Shown here: piece by piece, positions 41,655-51,315 of the stretch
How positions within the stretch are numbered: the stretch's first letter is position 1
Layout: each line of letters begins with the position of its first letter
From: JAGTJU01 sp038257535
Lineage (GTDB): Bacteria > Myxococcota_A > Polyangia > Fen-1088
Assembly: GCA_038257535.1 (NCBI GenBank)
Contig: JBBSJE010000003.1
Location: 1-64,000, forward strand
Direction of reading: 5' to 3'
DNA length: 64,000 nt
Position numbers and translations under genes: made by a program
Notes under the pieces: generated by a model
Told to the model about the DNA's origin: nothing
Seen by the model: only the letters and a program-made list of their open reading frames with translations
Databases searched by the model: none

Positions 41655-44600
41655 TTAGCATAGGGTCCAGATCAGCAGGCGGCGTGACCCCAACGCCGTA
41701 CGATTGCCGTTGCTGTCAATGGCCACCGCTGTGATGACATGCTCCGTGCCAAAGCAAGAATTGCTAAAGAGCCGCACCGTTAACCGCGTGCCTGTGCCCA
41801 GAAGCTCGGCCTGCACGCCCGTTTGGTTGGTTCTCCATTCGATCGCAGCGCCAGCCAGAACACCATCTTCAACATCCGTTGCGAAGGCTTCAAGTTGCAC
41901 GTCTTTGAACCACATTCCCGATGCGTCATCAAAGCCATCGTAAACGTAGTCGGGATTGTCTCTGCCCGAGTCGCCCGTGGGCCTGATGATGTTGCCCGTA
42001 GGCACGTTGGCGGTGCAGGGACGAGCGGTTAGCCGGATCACATCAAGGCTTGCCGGATCGCCGTACACCTGTACCGTCACATCATGCACACCGGGCGCAA
42101 ACCGACGCACCAGTGGATTGCCATTGCCCAGCGTCATCGACCCGTTCGACCACTGATAAGCGCCACCGGCAACCACCAGCGGTGAACCGGTAAACTCGGC
42201 TCGCGCCCGCAACGTAACATCGGCATCTGAACACACTTCGTGTTCGTCGGCGTCTAAAGGCTGCAAAATGCGCACCGTGGGAACCGCTGGGCGCGTGATC
42301 ATCCGCAGCTTATAGACGTTGTCATTCTCGATTGATCCCTGCACCGAGAACACAACGCGTGCGCCTGCGTTGGCAACAACCCGGTACACCACATTGCCAG
42401 ACCCACGGCTAACAACACGCAGCCCTTCACCCTGGAGCAACAAAGACCCAAACGAATCTGGGTATGAAAGCGTGATGTCCGCCTCCATGGGCCGCGCGCC
42501 CGCAGGCATGTTGAAGGCGTAGAAGTCCACATCAGGCACCGGCGCGAAGGGGCCCTCGCCCCGCAGGGTCACGATGGTTCCCGTGCGCTCAACACCCGCC
42601 ACCAACGGCAAAGCTTGTGCGGGCGTGTCGTTAGGCGCATCTTGCTCACTGAAGCCCAATGAGGTGTCGTATCCCAAGGCGGCCAGATTGGGCACAGAGC
42701 TTCCTGCGGCCGCCATCACTGTTGCCAAGGGGTTAACCAATCGCGGACGCACTGCAGGTTGATTGGAAAAACCGCCTGCAACCAATTGCGCGTTGGTGAA
42801 GCTGTTGCTGCGAATGAGCGTTCGAATGCGCTCCACAATGGTTCGCTTCTGCGCATCTGTTAGCCCCGGTGTGTTGGGGTTCAGCTCGGTGTTCGCAGCC
42901 TGCATAACGGCAATCAAACCCGTTACGTAAGGCGCAGCCGCGCTGGTGCCCCCAATGGTGTTTGCAACCAAAGGTGATCCAGGGTTGTTCACATCGTTGG
43001 GCGCAAAGTAGGCTGATCGAATGGGCGCCCAAACATCAACCGTGTTGCCAAAGAAGTGCACGTTGTTCAGATTTTCATCAACGGCCCCCACCGAAATGGT
43101 GTGCGGCAGCACGGCCGGCATCACGCGCCAGTCATCAGAGTTGCGGTTGCTCAGATCCACCAAGTCGCGGATGACTTCAGGCAGCGATTCGCGCGACAAG
43201 GCGTTGCCTGAGCTAACCACCACCGGCACGCCGCGGCTGTGCGCGAAGCGCGCACCCACATCCATCGGCCCCGCTAGGTTGCCGAACGCCAGCGTGGACA
43301 AACACGCGGATGTTGCCGCCACCACAGCACCTGTGGCCGCGCCACACGCTATGGCGCCAACAAAAGGAATCCAACCGGTGGCCGCACACACCGCGGCTGC
43401 CGCGGAAGCGGCCGCGGCGGTTACAACGCCGCAAATGCCCAAGCGTCCGGCCCCCGAACAAATGTCGAAGTCGGGGCCGAAATTCATCATGATGCGACAG
43501 GGGTAGCCGCCACTGATGTTGATGCAGGACGCGCCATCGTTGGTGGCTCGCCGCATGCCGGCGCCCACCTCGAACACATACGCCATGGCATCGTACTTAT
43601 AGAGCATCGGCACGGCCACCTGTCCCGCCACACCAGCGGCACCAAAGCCGTTGTTCACCACACCGCCCATCGTCGTCACCACGCCGGTGCCGTGCCAGGA
43701 TCGGTCGCCAAAGAAGCTGTTGCCCACCGTGGGCGATCCTTGCGCACGGCCGGGGCCGCATACCGGACCCGCAGAGCTCGTCATGTCGCATTCACGCATG
43801 GGGCCCGAAGCGGGCGCGCGAAAATCTGCGTTGGGGGCAAAGCCCATATCCAACACGGCCACGTTCACGCGAGAGGTGTCCTTGTCCCACAACGCGGTCC
43901 ACGACCACAAGGCGGGCACGTTTTCAAAACACGGGCGCGTGGCGTCGCCCGGACGGCAGCCGGGTGTCAACTTCATCGTATGCGTCACAGCATCGTTCTC
44001 GGTGGTTGAGATGGTGGGGGCCGCTTGGTATTGCAGGCGCGGGTTCACCGCCACCGCCCAGCCGTCCAACCTCCAGGTGATCACCTGCGCCACCAAAGAC
44101 GCCACCTGGGCGTTGCTCACAAGCAAAGGCTGCGATTCGCCCAAGAATGCATCAAGCGTGGCCAAGCGGCGGCCCGACTCGGCTTTGGGGCTTACCTTCA
44201 CGAGCGCCACTTGCGCGTAAGAGGGCGCATTGTTGTCGCTTGGATCCAGTTCCTGTTTGGCAACCACCTCGCCGCCACTCATGGCAACGAAAGCTTGCAG
44301 TTCGGCATCGTTGCGCACCCATACCATCACCTCTTCGGACGCGATCTGAACAGGCATGCCGCCTGAACGCAAAAGCGTGCCGGCCGGCTTGGCTTGGTTC
44401 GCGGTTTCGTCATCGGTCAATGCCAAGCGGGGCTCCACTGCGGGCGCAACGGCGTTTGGGTTGTCCAAGAATGCCACGTCGCTAAAATGATCAACGCCCA
44501 GGTTCGCAAGCTGGGGCTGTGTTTTGTCGGGGAAATACATCGCGAACAGCGCCTGACCCGCGCCCACCACAAGCTTGCCATCAGCAGGCGTGGGCTCGCC

Positions 44601-45683
44601 CTCGGCATGAAGCGTAAAGCCCGTTTCGCCTTGGTACGTGCCCGTGCCGGTGCGGCTCAACGTTACCGGCTCCACGTCTTTTGTGCCGGGCACCGACAGC
44701 ACCACGTCCATGGTTTCGGCGCCGGTGTCATATGAACCCATGTTGAGGCTCACCGAAGCGGACGCTGCTTCCGCATAAAACACCCGATCAAGTTTGATCT
44801 CCACACCGGTAAGCGTCTTGGCCGGCGTGGTGGTGTTGGTGTTCCCGCACGAACATTCGCCAGCGCTGGCAGCGGGCGGTTGCTTCAACGCGGTTTGCGC
44901 GGCCTCCCCTAAACATTGAGGGGCGTCACCACAATCTGAAATATAAACCGGGAAGGTCAAAGCGGTGCCGTGCGCGCCTTCGCCCACCTGCACGCGCAGC
45001 TCATATTTTCCCGGCACCGACGCCGTGAAGGCCACCCGCGAGCCAGCCCACGTCAGGCAATGGTTGAAATCCGTTGCCCCTTGCGGCACCTGCACCACAG
45101 ACCAATTCCAAGCATGGGCCACATCGGGATCTTGCAACGCAATCGTGCCGGCAAAAGCCTCGTTGGAGCACACAAACTTGCTGCCATCCAGATCGATGCC
45201 TGCGATGACAGGGCCTTTGGCGAACACCAAGGTGGCGTCAAGCGCCCCGTTCGCCTCAGCACCACAACGTGCAACCAGCAGCACTTCCGTTGTGGAGGCG
45301 GGCATCACGTGGGCCTGCGTTTTCGCCAACGAGCAGGCTTCTGAGGCTTGGCCGTTGGGGCCCAGCGGGGTGGCTTCAACGTCGTAAACGCCCTGCGGCA
45401 GCACCACCAACCAATCGGCAAAGCGAGAGCCGGCGTGCGCGGTGTCCCTCGCGGCCGGCAGGGGTTCGGCTTCAAGAGGAATCACCGCCGACGTCACCTG
45501 GCCGGCCGCGTTGGTGGCCGAAAACGCCACGCCCGACACCTCAAACTCGGGCGAAATGCTGGTAAGCGCCAGCTTCATACTGCCCACCGCGTCAGGAGGC
45601 TGTTTGGGCCCCGAAGGGCCGGTGTTGCACGCAAACATCAGAAAAAGCGGGGCCCAGGCCGCCGCACGCAAAGTTGGTTTCAT
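41655..45683 (-). CDS. large subtilase (S8) lipoprotein
   Basis: This protein of about 1342 residues has a lipobox 'LFLMFAC' (Cys19). Beta-rich N-terminal domains share 'GSKFVCSNEA' and 'TFPVYISDC' with the neighbouring subtilase. The S8 domain has Asp612 ('VNVAVLDMGFAP'), His664 ('DRSWHGTGVVT'), Asn827 ('VVVSSGNALS') and Ser914 ('TIGGTSAAAPYV'). A hydrophobic Ala/Cys-rich insert of about 50 residues (43284-43436) interrupts the protease domain. The C-terminal 400 residues include a PPC-like region and Ig/PKD-like beta domains. The third ATG of the frame is chosen because GGGAG lies nine bases upstream. Probably an outer-surface protease. Confidence 0.9.
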   Translation of the reverse strand: MKPTLRAAAWAPLFLMFACNTGPSGPKQPPDAVGSMKLALTSISPEFEVSGVAFSATNAAGQVTSAVIPLEAEPLPAARDTAHAGSRFADWLVVLPQGVYDVEATPLGPNGQASEACSLAKTQAHVMPASTTEVLLVARCGAEANGALDATLVFAKGPVIAGIDLDGSKFVCSNEAFAGTIALQDPDVAHAWNWSVVQVPQGATDFNHCLTWAGSRVAFTASVPGKYELRVQVGEGAHGTALTFPVYISDCGDAPQCLGEAAQTALKQPPAASAGECSCGNTNTTTPAKTLTGVEIKLDRVFYAEAASASVSLNMGSYDTGAETMDVVLSVPGTKDVEPVTLSRTGTGTYQGETGFTLHAEGEPTPADGKLVVGAGQALFAMYFPDKTQPQLANLGVDHFSDVAFLDNPNAVAPAVEPRLALTDDETANQAKPAGTLLRSGGMPVQIASEEVMVWVRNDAELQAFVAMSGGEVVAKQELDPSDNNAPSYAQVALVKVSPKAESGRRLATLDAFLGESQPLLVSNAQVASLVAQVITWRLDGWAVAVNPRLQYQAAPTISTTENDAVTHTMKLTPGCRPGDATRPCFENVPALWSWTALWDKDTSRVNVAVLDMGFAPNADFRAPASGPMRECDMTSSAGPVCGPGRAQGSPTVGNSFFGDRSWHGTGVVTTMGGVVNNGFGAAGVAGQVAVPMLYKYDAMAYVFEVGAGMRRATNDGASCINISGGYPCRIMMNFGPDFDICSGAGRLGICGVVTAAAASAAAAVCAATGWIPFVGAIACGAATGAVVAATSACLSTLAFGNLAGPMDVGARFAHSRGVPVVVSSGNALSRESLPEVIRDLVDLSNRNSDDWRVMPAVLPHTISVGAVDENLNNVHFFGNTVDVWAPIRSAYFAPNDVNNPGSPLVANTIGGTSAAAPYVTGLIAVMQAANTELNPNTPGLTDAQKRTIVERIRTLIRSNSFTNAQLVAGGFSNQPAVRPRLVNPLATVMAAAGSSVPNLAALGYDTSLGFSEQDAPNDTPAQALPLVAGVERTGTIVTLRGEGPFAPVPDVDFYAFNMPAGARPMEADITLSYPDSFGSLLLQGEGLRVVSRGSGNVVYRVVANAGARVVFSVQGSIENDNVYKLRMITRPAVPTVRILQPLDADEHEVCSDADVTLRARAEFTGSPLVVAGGAYQWSNGSMTLGNGNPLVRRFAPGVHDVTVQVYGDPASLDVIRLTARPCTANVPTGNIIRPTGDSGRDNPDYVYDGFDDASGMWFKDVQLEAFATDVEDGVLAGAAIEWRTNQTGVQAELLGTGTRLTVRLFSNSCFGTEHVITAVAIDSNGNRTALGSRRLLIWTLC

Positions 45684-45873
45684 GTCCATTCTCCCGTTCA
45701 TGTGAAAAAAACGCCGTCGGAATGGCTTTCACGGGAAGGGAGCGAAATCTTTCAAGCGCGGGCAAAAGAAGTTTCAAAAAGGCGCAACACTTGCGGTTTC
45801 ACGGCGGCGACAAGTTACAAGCCAGCTTCGCATATTGACCTTCCTGGCGTTTGCACGCAGGCTTCGGCCAACC

Positions 45874-46515
45874 ATGGCAAAGTCAGGTCTTTCGAGAGGT
45901 CTTCACCCGCTTATCGTTGTATTGGTCTTGGCCGGCGTCAGCTCGGTTGTTGGGGTGGTCGCCTGCTCGGGCGATGACGACGACGCAAAGGCGCTGTGCG
46001 TGCAAGGCTGCGACAAACTGGTTTCCTGCAACCCTCAGCTTCAAGGGTTCGTGGGCTCGTGCAAGACCCGATGTGAACAGCCCGCCGAGGGCGCTTCAAA
46101 CCAGCGGTGCGCCAACGAAGCGGCCATTGTGTCGAAGTATAAGGAATGCTTGTCAACGGCGTGCCCGCAGTTTGAGGGCTGCCTTGGGGCCATTCCCGCG
46201 TGCCAGGGTAACAGCACCTCGGGTACGGGCGGCACAACAGGAGCGGGTGGCACACAGGGAATGGGCGGCACAACAGGCACCGGGGGTGTACCGGGCACCG
46301 GCGGCATGAGCGGCTCTACAGACTGCAGCGTGTGCACGAAGGCGGATGCTTGCTGTACGGCGTTTGCGGCGCTGTCCAACGCGGGCACCGGGGCCTGCAC
46401 TTTGGAACAAGCTTGTGCAACTTCCGGCGGAAACGCATCGACCGTCGTTGAAACCTGCACCTTGTTGATAACAAACATAGCTCAGGCCGCGCCCGATTTG
46501 GCGGCGTGTAAATAA
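45874..46515 (+). CDS. Cys-rich lipoprotein with Gly-Thr linker
   Basis: This protein of about 213 residues has a signal peptide ending 'SSVVGVVAC' and an acidic stretch. Two Cys-rich segments ('CVQGCDKLVSCNPQLQG', 'CSVCTKADACC') are joined by a linker rich in Gly-Thr-Gly-Gly repeats (about 108-152). The arrangement is typical of exported Myxococcota lipoproteins. The internal ATG is preferred to the TTG that opens the longer frame because it gives a proper signal peptide. It is transcribed divergently from the large subtilase. Function unknown. Confidence 0.8.
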   Translation: MAKSGLSRGLHPLIVVLVLAGVSSVVGVVACSGDDDDAKALCVQGCDKLVSCNPQLQGFVGSCKTRCEQPAEGASNQRCANEAAIVSKYKECLSTACPQFEGCLGAIPACQGNSTSGTGGTTGAGGTQGMGGTTGTGGVPGTGGMSGSTDCSVCTKADACCTAFAALSNAGTGACTLEQACATSGGNASTVVETCTLLITNIAQAAPDLAACK

Positions 46516-46922
46516 AGCCGTTCTTTCGAGCGGCTGGTGCATGGGCCAGCCTTGTAGCAGACCCATGCGTTGCCGCTGCAGATCCCTTAGCCGCGTGGTT
46601 GCGGACGTGACACGGCGTTAACCGTGCTGCCCGTTGTGGTTCCTCAAAACCCCATCCACCACGGAATGATTGAATTTTTCGGCAAGGCCGTCAAGCTCCT
46701 CCGGCTCGATGCTGCACCTACTTCTTGCACTGCTCGCCACAGCAAGGTCGAGCCTCAAGCCGCAACGGGACCTCGCCCTGAGAACCTAGCGCCTCGCCAG
46801 CAGTTCCGCGCGCACGCATTTGTCGTTGGCCAAGGATGCCCCTGTGCCCCGGCCCGTCGTGACCAATAGCCATGGTCACATGGTTGGCTTGCCTGAGCGG
46901 CATCTCTCGACTCAAGCCAAAC
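46516..46922. other. intergenic region between Cys-rich and RCC1-like lipoprotein genes
   Basis: This convergent gap of 407 bases holds a possible hairpin, GGCTGG (46532-46537) with CCAGCC (46546-46551), after the Cys-rich lipoprotein gene. Short frames on both strands show no family resemblance or good start. I see no gene or repeat in the remainder. Confidence 0.5.
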
Positions 46923-48662
46923 TCAAAGCGGCAGTCGAGCGTTGATTCCCCAGCACCACAACCTCTGGTCGATTCCGATGGCGCAGTTGCTTCTCCCCGT
47001 GCCCAATGCTGTGAAGCTGCCCTCAGGTACCACCGCGCGGCTGTGAAAATCTCCGGAGCAAGTGATGGTGCCGTCCGTGCGCAAGCCACACATCAGGCGC
47101 TCGCCGAGGTTGATTTGCTTGAACGTCCCCATGTCTGGAAAGTGGCGAGGCTCCATCCCGCCGCCCCAACAAACGATGGTTTTGTCCGTTCTCAGGCCAC
47201 ACGTACGGAAGCGATCTGCAGTGAGCTGAACGAAGTTCTCATTGGGTGCGTCTGCCTGGCCCTCGGCGTTGTTGCCCCAACAAGCAGCGGAGCCATCGAG
47301 CCGAAGACCGCAGCTGTGGAAGTCGCCGGCCACCACCTTCACGAAAGGTTCATCGGGCGGCATAGATTGGCCAAATTCGTCGCTGCCCCAGCAGGTGGCG
47401 CGTCCGTCTGCCCTCACGGCGCAGCTATGCTGATCGCCCGTCGCCACATCCACGAAAGTCCCCTCAGGCGCAGCGGTTTTGCCGTCACGCTCATTGCCCC
47501 AACATTTGACCGTCTGTTGGCTTGTGATCCCGCACGCGTGTGAAGCCGCGGCGCTGACCATAAGGAAGCGATCGCGAAAGAAACCAGCGCCCCAACATAG
47601 AAGCGTCTGGTCTGGCTTTAGGCCACAGGAGTAACCCGCACCGCCACTGACCTGCGTGAAGAGATCGTTGGGCGCGGTACTTTGCCCGTAGGGATCGCTT
47701 CCTTGGCAAACGATGTCGCCATCGCTTTTGAGCCCGCAAAGGTGCCCCGGATATAAACCTCCCATGTCTATCTGCGTGAACTTTCCTTCAAGTCCTACAG
47801 GCCCAACGCACGCTACGCTGCCGTCATTCCTGATTCCACAACTGAGGTGGCGTCTACCCGCGCTGATTCGGGTGAGGGGGCCGAGCGAGGCGAGTTGGTT
47901 CTTTTCTTCACCCGAGATCTCTCCCCAACAAGTGGCGTTCCCCTCGGCGTTCAAAGCGCAACTGTGTGCATCACCTACAGCCAGCTGAGTGAACTTTCCG
48001 CTGGGTGGTTGCTCGTAAGTGGGAGATCCCCAGCAGGCAATTGTGCCATCGACCCTGAGACCGCAGTTATGCACCCCGCCGGAGCTCACGCCGATGAAAG
48101 ATCCCGCAGGCGGCGGCACGACCGGGGCCCGATAAGCGATCTGATGACCCCAACAGGCGAGCAACCCATCCTGCTTTACGCCGCAGGCGTGCCTCATTCC
48201 GGCGCTTATCTGTTTGAAGAAGCCATCCGGCCCCGGCGCGGGCCAATTCTCCTTGTGGCCCCAACACTCGACGGACCCATCCATCCGCAATCCACAGGTG
48301 AACGAAGACCCGGCGGTGACTTGCGCGAACTTGCCCGCAGGGGGAGAACTTTGACCTTGGTCATTTCTTCCCCAGCAGGCGACGGTCCCATCGCGCCGCA
48401 GGGCGCAGGTGTGAGAGCCGCCCGTGGCCACCCCGCGCTCCAGAGGAAGCAGAGGCGGCGGCGCGTCGGGCTGCACTGCAAGCTCCGAAGTGTCGGACTC
48501 TGCGGCATCAGAGGCTTTGATCAGGGCCGCATCAACATGCTCTGCCCATCTAGTGTCCGGATCGCCCCCATCGTTAAGCTCCGGCTCGCTCGCGGGTGGG
48601 CTGCCGCCGCACGCACCTAAAACGACACACGATGCAACCGCCCACACAAACTTTGCCTTCAT
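46923..48662 (-). CDS. RCC1-like repeat lipoprotein (14 repeats)
   Basis: This protein of about 579 residues has a signal peptide ending 'VASCVVLGAC' and an acidic linker. About 14 repeats follow, of the form His-x-Cys-Gly-Leu-Arg-x-Asp-Gly-x-x-x-Cys-Trp-Gly, for example 'HTCALRRDGTVACWG'. Fourteen repeats would make two seven-bladed RCC1-type propellers. Most repeats carry a Cys pair, suggesting disulfide-locked blades outside the cell. The Met at 48662 is chosen because it gives the signal peptide. It lies 65 bases after the caspase gene and is probably cotranscribed. RCC1 propellers are protein-binding platforms; the partner is unknown. Confidence 0.9.
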   Translation of the reverse strand: MKAKFVWAVASCVVLGACGGSPPASEPELNDGGDPDTRWAEHVDAALIKASDAAESDTSELAVQPDAPPPLLPLERGVATGGSHTCALRRDGTVACWGRNDQGQSSPPAGKFAQVTAGSSFTCGLRMDGSVECWGHKENWPAPGPDGFFKQISAGMRHACGVKQDGLLACWGHQIAYRAPVVPPPAGSFIGVSSGGVHNCGLRVDGTIACWGSPTYEQPPSGKFTQLAVGDAHSCALNAEGNATCWGEISGEEKNQLASLGPLTRISAGRRHLSCGIRNDGSVACVGPVGLEGKFTQIDMGGLYPGHLCGLKSDGDIVCQGSDPYGQSTAPNDLFTQVSGGAGYSCGLKPDQTLLCWGAGFFRDRFLMVSAAASHACGITSQQTVKCWGNERDGKTAAPEGTFVDVATGDQHSCAVRADGRATCWGSDEFGQSMPPDEPFVKVVAGDFHSCGLRLDGSAACWGNNAEGQADAPNENFVQLTADRFRTCGLRTDKTIVCWGGGMEPRHFPDMGTFKQINLGERLMCGLRTDGTITCSGDFHSRAVVPEGSFTALGTGRSNCAIGIDQRLWCWGINARLPL

Positions 48663-48727
48663 CCTGTAAAGACGGCTGAGGGTAGAAAATCCGGCCAACC
48701 ATCGCACCCGAGCCTGACTAGGTGCCG

Positions 48728-50536
48728 TCAAAAGTCCGCAGAGAATCCAATCAAGTAGGTTTCTTCAACGGAGGCTGTGCGATACACGTAGGCGACGGTG
48801 ACGTGGCCCTCCAAAGCCCAAGATTCACCCAAATAAACGCGCACCAAAGGCAAGGGACGCAAGGCGCGCCTTTGCACAGAGCCCACCGCCACCACAAGTC
48901 CCCCTTGTGAAAGCAGATCAGCTGCCGGCTGCCAGATCCCCCCTTGCACGAACGTCTTCGCCACGCCGCCACCTAAGTTGAAAGTGGCGATGCCACGCAA
49001 GTCCCACGAGGCCCCCACTGTTGATAACGCGGTCCATGTGTCAAATGGCTTGCGTGGCGCCGCTTGCTCGGCCCACTGCCCAGCGCCGAAAGCCGCCAGG
49101 CTGATGTTGAAAGACTCAGTACGTGGCATTTCATGCCAGCGAAAATCGACGCCGGCGCCAATTAACGAACTAACCATAATACCCTGCGCATCAGTTCGAG
49201 AGACACCCACTACCGGCATGCCGAACCAAGGAATCCATTCTAGGCCGTACTCGTCACCACCTCCGTAGGCCAGTGCCAGAGGCAGCGCCAAGTGCCATCG
49301 TGGCGCAAATCCATAGGTGATGCGTAGCAACCCCGCCGCGCCGTCTGACCCCGTCAAGCGCACTCCAGGATCAATGACCGGCGCATGACGAACGCCCAAC
49401 GCCAACTGAACGTTCCACGAACCCGGGGCGACAATGCTGGTCTCGCCTGCTGTCAAAGACTTATTGGCCAAAACCTGATCACGGCCACGGACGAGTTCGG
49501 CTTCTTCAAGACTGGCGTTGCCTTCGCGGCCAAGGGCCACTTCACGGGACCAAACGGCGCCTTTGCCTTGACGGCGCACCAGATACTTTCCAGCGGGTAG
49601 AGCCAGACGCAACCTCTTCTTCCCAGGCTGCGTTTCAAGCAAAACGATCCCGTTGCGCAGATCAACAAGTTGCAACGGCCCCGTTTCTTGCCGAAGCATC
49701 AACAAAGCGCGCGGTCTATCCAAGGCGGAAAGAACCAGATCATCACGCCCTTTCACATCCATATGGAAGCTGGGGTTTTGGGGCTCACTTGCCAATCGTG
49801 CGGTGTCCCGAACCGTCATTTCGCGCGCATAGGCGAAAGCCTCGTTGATCGTGATGAGGCCATCGTCGTTGTGATCACCGGCGCCGCGCAGCCCCGCGTT
49901 CCAATGATGTGTGAAGAACGAGGCGCCCAATAGCTCGGACTCGTGGGCGTTCTGGGCCCCCGAACTGGAGGAGATCAAGATGGCGCCCTCGCTCGTCAAA
50001 GCGCTGGGTACATCCACGTCAAATGGGGCGGCTTCACTCAAACCCTTGCTGCCCGTCCATCCGCCGCCGCGGCAGGCATCGATAATTCCCATCCGCAACA
50101 GGGCCCGCTTGTCTTGCATCCGAACCCGCAGGTCGGACACGGCCAACTTTTGCCCGCTCGGATAAAGCGCTTCGGGATCCGCGTGGCCCGAGTAGTAAAA
50201 TAGCAGCAAAGCCTGACTCGACTTCACTTTGCCTGCCTGAGCCAAAGCGTTTTCGAGCGCATCTATCACCTGCGCTGGCTGCGGCTCCTTCAGCAGGCGC
50301 ACATTCTCCGGAAGAAATCCTCCCGTTTGAACCAACACGTCCGCGACCGCCTGGGCGTCCCTGTGCGCGTAGCGCAAGCGTGCCCGGCCAGTCGGTGCGG
50401 CATTCGCCCCAACCACGACTGCCAAGCGCAAAACGGGTGGTTCAGTTTGTGCCTGCGCGCGGCCTGGAGTGGGCAGGGCAATCGCCAAACCCAGCGCCAA
50501 CCTCCACACCCGCAACGTACGCGACCGCGCTTGCAT
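48728..50536 (-). CDS. exported C14 caspase with EF-hand loop and barrel-like C terminus
   Basis: This 602-residue protein has a signal peptide ending around 'PGRAQAQ' and a caspase (C14) domain at about 35-270 with catalytic His118 ('FYYSGHADPE') and Cys155 ('GIIDACRGGGW'). Residues 221-232 ('DHNDDGLITINE') form a canonical EF-hand calcium loop. A middle beta domain follows, and the last 220 residues alternate short amphipathic strands and end 'YLIGFSADF', an aromatic C terminus typical of outer-membrane barrels. The ATG overlaps the anti-sigma stop as TGATG. Calcium-controlled cleavage at the surface or in the periplasm is inferred. Confidence 0.85.
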   Translation of the reverse strand: MQARSRTLRVWRLALGLAIALPTPGRAQAQTEPPVLRLAVVVGANAAPTGRARLRYAHRDAQAVADVLVQTGGFLPENVRLLKEPQPAQVIDALENALAQAGKVKSSQALLLFYYSGHADPEALYPSGQKLAVSDLRVRMQDKRALLRMGIIDACRGGGWTGSKGLSEAAPFDVDVPSALTSEGAILISSSSGAQNAHESELLGASFFTHHWNAGLRGAGDHNDDGLITINEAFAYAREMTVRDTARLASEPQNPSFHMDVKGRDDLVLSALDRPRALLMLRQETGPLQLVDLRNGIVLLETQPGKKRLRLALPAGKYLVRRQGKGAVWSREVALGREGNASLEEAELVRGRDQVLANKSLTAGETSIVAPGSWNVQLALGVRHAPVIDPGVRLTGSDGAAGLLRITYGFAPRWHLALPLALAYGGGDEYGLEWIPWFGMPVVGVSRTDAQGIMVSSLIGAGVDFRWHEMPRTESFNISLAAFGAGQWAEQAAPRKPFDTWTALSTVGASWDLRGIATFNLGGGVAKTFVQGGIWQPAADLLSQGGLVVAVGSVQRRALRPLPLVRVYLGESWALEGHVTVAYVYRTASVEETYLIGFSADF

Positions 50537-51315
50537 CAGTGCAAATCATCCGATCCCCGCACCGCGGGGGCAGACCCTTCCGCAGGCTTTTTCGGCAAAA
50601 CCAGCTCCGTTAGCCACCAGCGGGGATCCGGCTCTTTGCCCTTCAACTCATTCACATCTTCACTTCGCACAGCTTCCTTAGACAGCACAAGCAAGATCCG
50701 CTCGTCGCCAGGTTGTGAATCTATTTGCCACGCCACGGGCAAACTCGTGGGGCCCTTGCCTCCGGCCGGGCCCGTCCATAGTCTCTGCCAAGCGCCGGAA
50801 GCATCGCGACCGAATGCCGATATGTGCGTGTGGTTCATTGCATCGACCTTTAGCCGCAACAGGTCCCCCGGTAGGACCGTTGTCGACCCGTCCCACAAAA
50901 ACGTGTCGTCGCCGCGCTTGACGTAAGCCCAAACCATGGGACTTGCCGCCTTGACCCCTACGTAGGCCTCATGATCCCTAACGGCATCATGAGGCTGCGG
51001 TTTCAGCAAGAACAAGGAAATTGCGAGTGCAGGCGCCATCACCAAAGCGGGCAGCCACAAGGCCCGCAGGCGGCTTCGTAGACCAGACAAAGAATGCCTG
51101 CCAGGGTGCGGTGCTTCTCCGCGTCGCGGGGGAACCGATGCAGGAAGCTCCCGCACCCAAGCAGGTAAAACTTCGGCGTCAGGGCCCACGCGCGCCACGT
51201 GTTGCTGGCAAACGATGCAAAAGCTCACGTGCTCTTGCACGGTGGGAGAGGCGGGTGCCCCGGTTGCAAGTGAATCCAGGGCAAGGAACGACGGATGTGC
51301 CTGGTTATCGTTCAT
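50536..51315 (-). CDS. zinc-binding anti-sigma factor, single-pass membrane
   Basis: This 259-residue protein has the zinc anti-sigma motif His-x3-Cys-x2-Cys in 'EHVSFCIVCQQHV' (His29, Cys33, Cys36). One membrane helix lies at about 87-106, and the periplasmic C-terminal domain of about 150 residues includes 'VLPGDLLRLKVDAMNHTHIS', resembling DUF4384-type domains. It should bind the ECF sigma factor encoded just upstream and release it on cleavage or an envelope signal. The ATG overlaps the sigma stop by ATGA, and its stop overlaps the caspase start, so all three proteins are translationally coupled. Confidence 0.8.
   Translation of the reverse strand: MNDNQAHPSFLALDSLATGAPASPTVQEHVSFCIVCQQHVARVGPDAEVLPAWVRELPASVPPRRGEAPHPGRHSLSGLRSRLRALWLPALVMAPALAISLFLLKPQPHDAVRDHEAYVGVKAASPMVWAYVKRGDDTFLWDGSTTVLPGDLLRLKVDAMNHTHISAFGRDASGAWQRLWTGPAGGKGPTSLPVAWQIDSQPGDERILLVLSKEAVRSEDVNELKGKEPDPRWWLTELVLPKKPAEGSAPAVRGSDDLH

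Noticed and set aside
46718..47089. 123-residue minus-strand frame after the RCC1-like gene
   Set aside because: It partly overlaps the RCC1-like gene and has no recognisable domain.
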